Positions 1 through 5,591 of a stretch of 17,098 nt of DNA are shown one piece after another. Made by a program: the position numbers and the translations under genes. This DNA is from an uncultured Clostridia bacterium (GTDB lineage Bacteria > Bacillota > Clostridia > Oscillospirales > Butyricicoccaceae), in NCBI GenBank assembly GCA_910589115.1, contig CAJUSB010000072.1, positions 1-17,098 on the forward strand, read 5' to 3'. The notes under the pieces are model-generated. The model worked only from the letters and a program-made list of their open reading frames with translations, did not search any database and was not told the DNA's origin. Numbering within the stretch: position 1 is the stretch's first letter; each line of letters opens with the position of its first letter.

Positions 1-60
1 CGATATCCTCCATCCAGCAATCCAATCTTTTTTAGCCACAGGTGTTGCAAAAAAGCTTGA

Positions 61-689
61 CCACTACAGAGCAAACAGAATAAAATCCGTCAGGCCAAGC
101 AGCGGCTAGTAAACAGCACACGGAAGGCTTGGGATGGCAACGGCTCCGTAATCATCTATTGTCCCACAGTGAAAGAGGTCAAGCGGCTATATCAATGGCT
201 GAAAAAGCAGGGCTGAAAGGTCGACAAATACCATGGGAAACAGGACGACAAGAAACGCACGACCTCTCTGACCAACTTCCTGTCCGGGGAAGTCAAGATC
301 ATGGTCGCCAAGAATGCGTTTGCCCTTGGGATTGACAAACCCGATGTGCGCCATGTGATCCATGTTGGGCTGCCGCTGACGATTGACGGCTACATACAGG
401 AGATTGGCCAGGCAGGCCGTGACGGCAATGATGCGAAATGCATCCTCATCTACAGCCCGTCTGATTTCTCGGCGAATAAAACTGTCCTCACCCACAGTGC
501 AAAGAAGAAACACTCTTCCGCCTCGCTCAAGCAGCTGGATGCACTGAAGAACATCATCCAGTCTGACAAATGTCTCTGGAAGGGGATCGAAAAGAACTTC
601 AGCAAAAAGCTTTGGAAAAGTGCAACAAATGCTGCAAGCGTCCGCAAAAAAATATAAGGAAGATTGAAAGCAGGCGAAATCAGCGTTAA
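61..689 (+). pseudogene. Decayed RecQ-family helicase C-terminal part
   Basis: This is the remnant of a superfamily 2 DNA helicase of the RecQ type, which would unwind DNA using ATP. The reading frame from about 133 gives a helicase C-terminal lobe start (GSVIIYCPT), then a TGA stop at 214-216. The same frame resumes with a YHGK motif, AFALGIDKPDVRHVIH and the motif VI-like QEIGQAGRDG. In a working RecQ the last motif reads ETGRAGRDG, so one arginine position is already changed. Near base 600 a single-base shift moves the similarity into the next frame, which encodes EKCNKCCKR, a relic of the RecQ zinc-binding cysteines, and ends at TAA 687-689. The N-terminal helicase lobe is not in the window. 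The nonsense codon, frameshift and missing half make a functional protein very unlikely. The gene probably belonged to the mobile element carrying the serine recombinase downstream. The left boundary is uncertain. Confidence 0.75.
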
Positions 690-710
690 AATAAGCTAAA
701 AAATCCGTGT

Positions 711-739
711 TTAACAGGTTTTCACGTACATATTATATC
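711..739 (+). promoter_or_regulatory. Candidate promoter for small gene and serine recombinase
   Basis: A TTAACA box at 711-716 is followed after 17 bases by TATATC at 734-739. This resembles a housekeeping sigma factor site (5 of 6 and 4 of 6 consensus matches). It lies about 30 bases before the ribosome site of the 41-residue small protein, in the only spacer between the RecQ relic and that gene. The -10 box is weak, so the call is tentative. Confidence 0.4.
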
Positions 740-768
740 AATGACAGATAGCAAAGGAGGCACGAAAA

Positions 769-894
769 ATGTACGAAGAACCCCTAACCGTTTCCGTAAG
801 CACAGAGGACGAGCCGAACCTTACCCCCGGTGAGCTCAAGGCGCTGGTCGCCCGCATCCGACAGCAGTTTAACCGGCCTCTGCCGGAGCAGTAA
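769..894 (+). CDS. 41-residue small protein upstream of serine recombinase
   Basis: This short reading frame encodes 41 residues, starting MYEEPLTVSV and ending NRPLPEQ. The ribosome site AAAGGAGG at 753-760 sits 8 bases before the ATG, which is optimal and the main reason for calling it a gene. The product is acidic at the N-terminus, with a likely helix in the second half (TPGELKALVARIRQQF). There is no membrane segment, signal peptide or cysteine pair. It ends 42 bases before the recombinase start, and both genes have strong ribosome sites, so they are probably co-transcribed. I do not recognise the family. The position suggests an accessory role in recombination (a directionality or regulatory peptide), but nothing in the sequence proves that. 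Confidence 0.6.
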   Translation: MYEEPLTVSVSTEDEPNLTPGELKALVARIRQQFNRPLPEQ

Positions 895-936
895 AACAGC
901 AAAAACCTGCGAAACAAACCGAAAGGAGGGCTAGAA

Positions 937-2517
937 ATGGTTGCAATCTATACCCGTCAGTCGGTAGACCGGACGGACAGTATCTCGGTCGAATTACAGG
1001 CTGAAACCTGCCGGATGAAACTAACAGCAAACGAGCTGGAAACCTGCGAAACCTACACGGACAAGGGCTTTTCCGGCAAAAACACCAACCGTCCAGCCCT
1101 CCAGCGCCTGATGGAGGATGTGGCGGCAGGCCGCGTTGAAAAAATCCTGGTTTACAAAATCGACCGTATCAGCCGCAGCGTCCACGACTTCACGGGGCTG
1201 TGCCAGAAGCTGTCCGAAAAGGGCGTCGAATTTCAGTCCGTAACCGATGGGATCACCCTTGACGACAGCTTATCCGGCACAGTAATGGCACAAATCATGA
1301 TGGTTTTCGCCCAATTTGAGCGGGAAACCATCCAGCGCCGCGTAACCGACAACTACTTCGGACGGGCAAAAACCGGGATGTATCTCGGTGGCCGCCCGCC
1401 CTTCGGTTTCGCGAAGGATGAAACCACGATTGGGGGCAAACGGACCGCGTGCTACGTCCACGCGCCCGAACAGGCGTCCTGGGTGATCCAGATGTTTGAG
1501 CGCTACCGTCAGGATGGCGAATCGCTCGGCACACTGTCTCGCTGGCTGAATGCCAAGGGCGTGCGCACCAACACTGGAGCGGCATGGAGCACACTCCCGC
1601 TTGGGAGGCTATTGCGGAACCCGTCCTTTGTCCGGGCGGACGCGGCAGTTTTCCGCTATCTCCGTACAAAGGGCGCAACGATGAATGATCCGATTGAAGC
1701 GTATGAAGGCGTGCGCGGCTGCTATTGCTACGCCCCCCTCTCCACCGCCCCCAATGGGCAAAAGCCAACACGAAACAAGTTTTCGGATATGTCACACAGC
1801 TTTGTGACCCTTGCCCCGCACGAGGGGCTGATTGATGCGGATCTGTGGCTCGAAGTCCAGTACAAGCTGGACCGCAACAAGGCACTCAAGAACAGCGGCG
1901 CAGGAACGCATAGCTGGCTCTCCGGGCTGATGAAGTGCAGGCACTGCGGATATGCAATCTCGGTTGTCAACAAGCCATCCAATATGCACGGGCATTATAT
2001 CAACTGCGGCGGGCACAAACGCGGCAACTCCATTTGCCCTGGCCGCAGCCGTGTGATCACACTGGAGGATATCGAAAGTGCAGTTGAGCAGGAACTGCTT
2101 GCCTTTCTCACGAGCTACAGCGAGGTGAAAATGCAGGAGAAGCAGCGGCGCAGCAGCGAGACCAACCAGCTGGAAATGCAGATTGCGGGGCTTGAGCAGG
2201 AAATCGGGCGGCTGACCCTGAACCTGGGGCAGGTCACGGAACCGGACGTTGTACATATTGTATCGTCACGCATCCATGAAATCAACATCACCTTATCAGA
2301 ATTCCGCCAGCAGCGGGATACACTCCTTCTTTCAGAAGGTGCCCCTGACCTGGATGCTTACTTCCGCGCGGTGTTGGTTGAGTGGCCAAGCTACACCATT
2401 CCCGAAAGGAAAAAAATTGCAAAGGCCGTAACCGAACGCGTCATTGTCGGGGACGGCAGCATCGAAGTAATCTTCCGCACCGCCTACGGCAATCAAAAAA
2501 CTGCTGTTTCACAATGA
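937..2517 (+). CDS. Large serine recombinase (site-specific integrase of a mobile element)
   Basis: This is a 526-residue large serine recombinase, of the kind that integrates and excises conjugative transposons and phages. The resolvase-type catalytic domain spans about residues 1-150, with the nucleophile Ser9 in YTRQS and the arginine-rich DRISRS motif at 76-81. A recombinase DNA-binding domain follows (about 155-300). A zinc ribbon has cysteines at 334, 337, 357 and 367. A coiled coil lies at about 405-465, and the C-terminal tail ends NQKTAVSQ. The order and length match the family, and no catalytic residue is missing, so it is probably active. The ribosome site GAAAGGAGGG is 6 bases before the ATG. 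The gene follows the 41-residue small gene and shares its GC-rich composition. Its last 27 bases form the left arm of a long terminator hairpin. Attachment sites are not visible in the window. Confidence 0.93.
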   Translation: MVAIYTRQSVDRTDSISVELQAETCRMKLTANELETCETYTDKGFSGKNTNRPALQRLMEDVAAGRVEKILVYKIDRISRSVHDFTGLCQKLSEKGVEFQSVTDGITLDDSLSGTVMAQIMMVFAQFERETIQRRVTDNYFGRAKTGMYLGGRPPFGFAKDETTIGGKRTACYVHAPEQASWVIQMFERYRQDGESLGTLSRWLNAKGVRTNTGAAWSTLPLGRLLRNPSFVRADAAVFRYLRTKGATMNDPIEAYEGVRGCYCYAPLSTAPNGQKPTRNKFSDMSHSFVTLAPHEGLIDADLWLEVQYKLDRNKALKNSGAGTHSWLSGLMKCRHCGYAISVVNKPSNMHGHYINCGGHKRGNSICPGRSRVITLEDIESAVEQELLAFLTSYSEVKMQEKQRRSSETNQLEMQIAGLEQEIGRLTLNLGQVTEPDVVHIVSSRIHEINITLSEFRQQRDTLLLSEGAPDLDAYFRAVLVEWPSYTIPERKKIAKAVTERVIVGDGSIEVIFRTAYGNQKTAVSQ

Positions 2518-2553
2518 TCCGCAACGGATCATGCGAAACAGCAGTTTTTTGAT
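2491..2553 (+). terminator. Long hairpin terminator overlapping the recombinase stop codon
   Basis: A perfect 20-base inverted repeat (left arm 2491-2510, right arm 2534-2553) encloses a second perfect 8-base repeat (ATGATCCG at 2514-2521 and CGGATCAT at 2525-2532) with a 3-base loop. The right arm carries six Ts after a GC-containing stem, and the left arm carries six As, so it can work as an intrinsic terminator in both directions. The left arm is inside the coding sequence and the stop codon TGA (2515-2517) is inside the stem. It probably insulates the recombinase from the leftward gene beyond it. Confidence 0.85.
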
Positions 2554-2627
2554 TCTTGCCCCTCTTTCATTAGAGGAAAAACTTTCGTATAGCTTGAAAC
2601 AAGAATCGGCTTTCGGAAGGCTCCTTT

Positions 2628-3206
2628 TCACGGCAGAACATCCTCAAAAATCTCATATAGCGGTATTTCAAAGTCGTCATACAGGCTGCATTTGAAATGC
2701 GTTACAACATCAGCGCGCTCTGTTTCGCTCATCTGTTCAAGTGCCCAGTCAGGATAAACCGTATAGATATCATGAAGAGTAAATTCGCCGTTTCCGGTGT
2801 TCCAATAGACTTCGATCGTTTTCTCAGAAGCGCTTACAATCCAATATTCTCGGACTCCACATTTCGCGTAAATATCCTTTTTGCGCCCCCGGTCATTTTT
2901 GATACTGCCAGGCGATAATACCTCAACAACCAGGTCGGGAGCACCATAAACACCGCTGCTTTTGATTTTACTGCGGTCACAAACGATCATAACATCCGGA
3001 ATATAAACGTTGTCCTTGGTCAAATGCAGATCGCAGCCATCCGGAATTGGCATACATTTCCTGCCTTTCAGATACGTTTTGAAAAGATGATAAATGTTCC
3101 CCGAGACAGATACGTGGTTCCACGCAGGGCTTGGGGACATTGCAAACAATTTCCCGTCGATCAATTCCTCTCGCAAGGGAAACTGACGTGCCAAAGTATC
3201 AGTCAT
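2628..3206 (-). CDS. Uma2-family (DUF820) putative endonuclease
   Basis: The 192-residue product belongs to the Uma2/DUF820 family, which has a PD-(D/E)XK nuclease fold; its biological role is poorly defined. Visible family motifs are EELIDGKLFAMSPSP near the N-terminus (13-27), IPDVMIV around Asp71, PDLVVEVLSPGS with Glu95, and a lysine-rich KKDIYAKCGVREYWIV stretch (109-124). The last two supply the acidic and lysine residues expected of the active site. I chose the ATG at 3206 because AGGGAGG lies about 9 bases upstream and a near-consensus promoter stands immediately behind it. A longer in-frame start at 3344 would lie upstream of that promoter. The gene is monocistronic and convergent with the serine recombinase. 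Uma2 genes are common and often scattered in many-copy families, so its position next to a recombinase may be incidental. Confidence 0.88.
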   Translation of the reverse strand: MTDTLARQFPLREELIDGKLFAMSPSPAWNHVSVSGNIYHLFKTYLKGRKCMPIPDGCDLHLTKDNVYIPDVMIVCDRSKIKSSGVYGAPDLVVEVLSPGSIKNDRGRKKDIYAKCGVREYWIVSASEKTIEVYWNTGNGEFTLHDIYTVYPDWALEQMSETERADVVTHFKCSLYDDFEIPLYEIFEDVLP

Positions 3207-3255
3207 AAATGGAAACCTCCCTACTCTTTTGCAGTCATTCAGGTTTTCTACATTT

Positions 3256-3284
3256 ATTATACCATTGCGGCGTAGCAGAGTCAA
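3256..3284 (-). promoter_or_regulatory. Near-consensus promoter of the Uma2-family gene
   Basis: Read leftward, TTGACT (3279-3284) and TATAAT (3256-3261) are separated by exactly 17 bases. This is an almost perfect housekeeping promoter. Transcription would start near 3248, about 42 bases before the ATG at 3206, leaving room for the AGGGAGG ribosome site at 3216-3222. Confidence 0.85.
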
Positions 3285-3677
3285 CGGAAATGTCAGTATC
3301 GTTTTGCCAAGCGTCTTTGAATCGAAGCATTCCTCCAGACGCATTCAAAAATGTTAAACGCGTCCTGCGAATTGTGGCACAATTAAATAACCTCTAAAAA
3401 ACCTCTTGAGAAAAACCAGGGCTGAAAATCCGAAATATTTCAAGTGGATATTCCAGTGAAAAAATCGGGAACAGACAAATTTCAAAACCTATAATTTCCC
3501 ATAAACAAGTTTTTAGAGGTTTCCTACAGTGATGTCTGGCTTCATATCCATTTGCCAACAACTCTCGTGTTTCATTGTACAGTATACCACCATCTTCCCC
3601 TTTTTGTTATACCATATCGTGAATTTTTTCAACAAAGCAGTGACACCACCGAAAAAAGCGGATAAGCGATATTGCGC
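3285..3677. other. Gene-free AT-rich spacer between Uma2 gene and minimal integrase
   Basis: I find no convincing gene here. The longest leftward frame is interrupted and has no recognisable product. A short leftward frame with ATG at about 3575 gives roughly 20 residues and lacks a convincing ribosome site. The stretch holds the inverted repeat described separately and several AT-rich promoter-like sequences. The right end carries the integrase terminator. Confidence 0.5.
3389..3521. repeat. 12-base perfect inverted repeat pair flanking about 109 bases
   Basis: AACCTCTAAAAA at 3389-3400 recurs inverted as TTTTTAGAGGTT at 3510-3521. A partial direct copy (AACCTCT) follows the left arm at 3400-3406. 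Two arms over 100 bases apart, close to a tyrosine recombinase gene, could be recombination half-sites, a second small invertible segment or an attachment-site relic. AT-richness lowers the significance. Confidence 0.45.
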
Positions 3678-3680
3678 TTA
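3645..3680 (-). terminator. Weak intrinsic terminator of the minimal integrase gene
   Basis: Read leftward, the stop codon TAA at 3678-3680 begins a stem TAAGCG with partner CGCTTA (3663-3668) around a 6-base loop. A T-run follows a few bases later, at about 3652-3657. The stem is short, so termination may be partial. Confidence 0.45.
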
Positions 3681-4250
3681 GAATAAATCCATAGAAAGGT
3701 ATGCTTTATCCAAATCATCCTGAGCAATGCCTAAATATCGACGGGTTACTTCGTAATTACTATGGTTAAAAATATGCATAATAACGACCGGGGAAACTGC
3801 TTCGGAGGTCCAGGCATGATAGCCCCAGGTTTTGCGCAGGCTGTGGCAGGCGATTTTCCCCGGGATATTAACCGCAATCACCGCGTCATGAATAATCCGC
3901 CATGCCTGTATACGGGAAATTGCTTTACCGTTCTTGCGGTTGCTTGCAAGGATATAATCACCATGACGGTGCGGAAAATACAGCTTCAATGCAAGAATAA
4001 TCTGTTTATTCAGCGCGATAGTTTTTGTTTTCCCAGTCTTTTTTTCTGTCAATGTAACATGTCTGCGAAAATCCTGTCTTTCTTCGTCATATACGTCTGA
4101 CCATTTCAAACGTAACAGGTCGCTAATACGCAGTGCGGTACAGGTCCCCATAACAATTAACACATGATTGCGCAGTTGACCACGTGTTAAGAAGTAGTTT
4201 GCAAGCGATTTTAACTGTTTTTTATCCCGAATCGGTTCCGTTGCTGCCAT
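3678..4250 (-). CDS. Minimal tyrosine recombinase (FimB/FimE-size DNA invertase candidate)
   Basis: This 190-residue protein consists almost entirely of the catalytic domain of a tyrosine recombinase. All expected active-site positions are visible: Arg41 (ALRISDLLRLKW), a lysine in TGKTKTI (about 74), His136 and Arg139 (HSLRK), His163 (FNHSN) and the nucleophile Tyr172 (TRRYLGI). It has no arm-binding domain and almost no core-binding domain, like the E. coli fimbrial switch recombinases FimB and FimE (about 200 residues). I chose the ATG at 4250 because AAGGAGG lies upstream with an 11-base gap; the longer frame to 4346 would run into the inverted repeat. The gene diverges from the polysaccharide operon, and the spacer between carries 17-base inverted repeats. 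I infer that it inverts that spacer. It could instead be a relic of an integrative element. Its ribosome site is predicted to be sequestered in a hairpin. Confidence 0.88.
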   Translation of the reverse strand: MAATEPIRDKKQLKSLANYFLTRGQLRNHVLIVMGTCTALRISDLLRLKWSDVYDEERQDFRRHVTLTEKKTGKTKTIALNKQIILALKLYFPHRHGDYILASNRKNGKAISRIQAWRIIHDAVIAVNIPGKIACHSLRKTWGYHAWTSEAVSPVVIMHIFNHSNYEVTRRYLGIAQDDLDKAYLSMDLF

Positions 4251-4259
4251 AATATGTAA

Positions 4260-4307
4260 AGCCTCCTTATAGGGTATATTTTTTAGTATACCGCAAATAA
4301 GGGGGCT
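4260..4307 (-). promoter_or_regulatory. Hairpin sequestering the Shine-Dalgarno of the minimal integrase
   Basis: In the leftward transcript, AGCCCCCTTAT (4297-4307) can pair with ATAAGGAGGCT (4260-4270) at 10 of 11 positions. An inner GGTATA/TATACC stem (4287-4292 with 4273-4278) closes an 8-base loop. The ribosome site AAGGAGG lies wholly in the outer stem. The mRNA would therefore tend to hide its own translation start, keeping recombinase levels low unless the hairpin is opened. The dyad could also be a protein-binding site on DNA. Confidence 0.6.
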
Positions 4308-4336
4308 TTTGTAACTTTTATATAAATCTAGTACAT

Positions 4337-4365
4337 AGTTTAGCACTAAATAGTAATTGATGCAA
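4337..4365 (-). promoter_or_regulatory. Candidate leftward promoter inside the invertible segment
   Basis: Read leftward, TTGCAT (4360-4365) and TAAACT (4337-4342) are 17 bases apart. This would transcribe the minimal integrase through the left repeat and the Shine-Dalgarno hairpin. Both boxes are imperfect. If the segment inverts, this promoter would face the polysaccharide operon instead. Confidence 0.3.
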
Positions 4366-4367
4366 GG

Positions 4368-4392
4368 TTTTTTTGTCTAATTAACAAAAAAA
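4368..4392. repeat. Dyad inside the invertible segment
   Basis: Seven Ts plus GT (4368-4376) mirror AC plus seven As (4384-4392) around a short TAATTA-containing centre. The stem has almost no GC, so it is not a good terminator. It could be a regulator-binding dyad near the middle of the segment. Confidence 0.35.
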
Positions 4393-4395
4393 TAT

Positions 4396-4450
4396 GTGAC
4401 AAATTGGCCAGAATGTTCCATATTGACAAAAAAACGAAAAAAGATAGAAA
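4396..4450 (+). promoter_or_regulatory. Candidate rightward promoter(s) inside the invertible segment
   Basis: A perfect -35 box TTGACA at 4423-4428 is followed after 16 bases by TAGAAA at 4445-4450 (4 of 6). A second, weaker pair is GTGACA (4396-4401), 17 bases, CATATT (4419-4424). Either would drive transcription across the right repeat into the integrase-like gene at 4515. The -10 boxes are poor, so the exact start is uncertain, but no better rightward promoter is visible before the operon. Confidence 0.4.
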
Positions 4451-4514
4451 CAGCTTTATATAAAGGTTACATCCGCTTTGTGCCCTATGACACTCGGAGA
4501 GGGGAGCGCTGATA

Positions 4515-5381
4515 ATGAGTCAGACAAAGCAGCATTTCCGTGGAGGCTGCCAGACGGAACGTCCAGTACAGCACCAATACAAAAATGATCCTGGAGTTTA
4601 TGTAACAAGGGAAAGCATGGAACAATTTCTGAATGCCTGCCGCCAGGAGGGCCGTACCGCTGCAACAATATGCCGATACGGTAAGCTGCTGGAATCCCTT
4701 TATAAATATCTGCCGGAAGAAAAGACGATCTACTATGGTACGTTAGAAAAATGGCGTGATTCATTGTTGGAGAAAGGCTATGTAAACGGGACGGTAAACA
4801 GTTTTTTGTCGGTTACAAATGTATACCTGGATTATATTGGACATCGCGAATACCAAGTGCCGGACCGGTTGAAGCTGAATTCAGATGCGCAGCCTGAACT
4901 AAGCAGAGAAGAATATCTGCGGATGCTCCAAACAGCACGGCGGCTTGGAAAAGATCGTGTATATCTGTTGATTAAATTATTCGGAACGACAGATTTAAGC
5001 GTCCAGGAGCTTTCAAAATTAACGGTAGAAGCGGTGAAGGATGGCAGATTGGTCATTGATTTTAACCGATCAAAAAAAACGGTGAGGATTGCTGCAGTTT
5101 TGCAAAAAGAGCTGCTTGACTTCATAACGCGTAAAGGCTATACAACGGGGCCAGTCTTTCAAACGAAGGATGGCAGGCCAATGAATCGGGCTTATGTAAC
5201 AAGGATGATCCGGGCGATTTGCCCGGCTGCAAATGTGCCGGAAGAAAAGGGAAGCACCCGTTGTCTGCAAAAGCTTTACCAGAGCACCCGTGCAGACATT
5301 AGGAGCAATATCAGCCTGCTGATTGATCAGGCACATGATCGGCTTTTGGAGCAGGAACAGTTTACCGTTGGCTGGGAATAA
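4515..5381 (+). CDS. Integrase-fold protein lacking catalytic residues, likely regulator
   Basis: The 288-residue protein has the two-part build of a tyrosine recombinase: a SAM-like core-binding domain (about 30-115, RESMEQFLNACRQEGRT...) and a catalytic-fold domain (about 125-270). The active site is gone. The first arginine box reads DLSVQEL where GLRVSEL is usual. The His-x-x-Arg box reads RCLQKLYQ. No terminal His/Trp plus Tyr motif follows; the protein ends in a helix LIDQAHDRLLEQEQFTVGWE. It probably binds DNA without cutting it. The ribosome site AGGGGAG is 8 bases before the ATG. It is the first gene after the candidate invertible promoter and points into the polysaccharide operon, so a role as regulator or recombination accessory factor is a reasonable inference. 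A simple decayed integrase is the alternative, but its open frame of full length and good ribosome site argue for selection. Confidence 0.75.
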   Translation: MSQTKQHFRGGCQTERPVQHQYKNDPGVYVTRESMEQFLNACRQEGRTAATICRYGKLLESLYKYLPEEKTIYYGTLEKWRDSLLEKGYVNGTVNSFLSVTNVYLDYIGHREYQVPDRLKLNSDAQPELSREEYLRMLQTARRLGKDRVYLLIKLFGTTDLSVQELSKLTVEAVKDGRLVIDFNRSKKTVRIAAVLQKELLDFITRKGYTTGPVFQTKDGRPMNRAYVTRMIRAICPAANVPEEKGSTRCLQKLYQSTRADIRSNISLLIDQAHDRLLEQEQFTVGWE

Positions 5382-5502
5382 AAAGGAAATCCGCGTTGCC
5401 TGGAAACGTTTATGCCAACCCATCTACGTCGAAATGGACAAAAATTTGCTTGAGCAGGCGTGCAATCGTCTCTTAGCGCAAGAGCAGTTGAATATTAGTT
5501 AG
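5382..5502 (+). pseudogene. Short leftover frame resembling the integrase-like C-terminal tail
   Basis: Just after the stop of the integrase-like gene, another frame reads EIRVAWKRLCQPIYVEMDKN then LLEQACNRLLAQEQLNIS and stops at TAG 5500-5502. The part around LLEQACNRLLAQEQ resembles the end of the preceding protein (IDQAHDRLLEQEQ). An ATG at 5434 would give only 22 residues and has no clear ribosome site. I read it as the remnant of a duplicated tail, though a small expressed peptide cannot be excluded. Confidence 0.35.
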
Positions 5503-5526
5503 GCATTCAAGGGGAATTGTGCCTAA
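5499..5526 (+). repeat. Imperfect hairpin in the leader of the glycosyltransferase genes
   Basis: TTAGGC (5499-5504) pairs with GCCTAA (5521-5526), and an inner ATTC pairs with GAAT around a short loop. No T-run follows, so this is not a clear terminator. It lies between the integrase-like gene and the first glycosyltransferase, where an attenuation or processing element could act. Confidence 0.3.
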
Positions 5527-5591
5527 TATAGTCCGGAGATGCGGCAGTAAATGCAGGATATTTGGCTGTATCCGGCAAGAGAGGGCAGTTT

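Larger units (their letters stand above)
4310..4471. repeat. Candidate invertible DNA segment bounded by 17-base inverted repeats
   Basis: TGTAACTTTTATATAAA at 4310-4326 is repeated inverted at 4455-4471, where its reverse complement reads TGTAACCTTTATATAAA. The arms match at 16 of 17 positions and flank 128 bases of AT-rich, gene-free DNA with promoter-like boxes. Both arms contain the 10-base palindrome TTTATATAAA, which could hold the strand-exchange region, with TGTAAC giving polarity. The layout (minimal tyrosine recombinase on one side, operon start on the other) is that of a phase-variable promoter. Inversion itself cannot be seen in one sequence. Confidence 0.65.

Noticed and set aside
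1295..1885. Long open frame on the minus strand within the serine recombinase gene
   Set aside because: It is a shadow of the GC-rich recombinase coding frame. It has no ribosome site, and its product is arginine- and serine-rich with no recognisable motif.
3207..3344. Longer N-terminus for the Uma2-family protein
   Set aside because: A near-consensus promoter (3256-3284) lies inside the extension, and the ATG at 3206 has its own ribosome site.
4368..4392. T-rich and A-rich dyad as a bidirectional terminator
   Set aside because: The stem contains almost no GC pairs, so it would not pause RNA polymerase as an intrinsic terminator. It is kept only as a possible protein-binding dyad.
5562..5591. 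TTG start for the first glycosyltransferase
   Set aside because: The ATG at 5592 has a good AGAGAGGG site and starts directly before the conserved KLSIIIPVYN motif.
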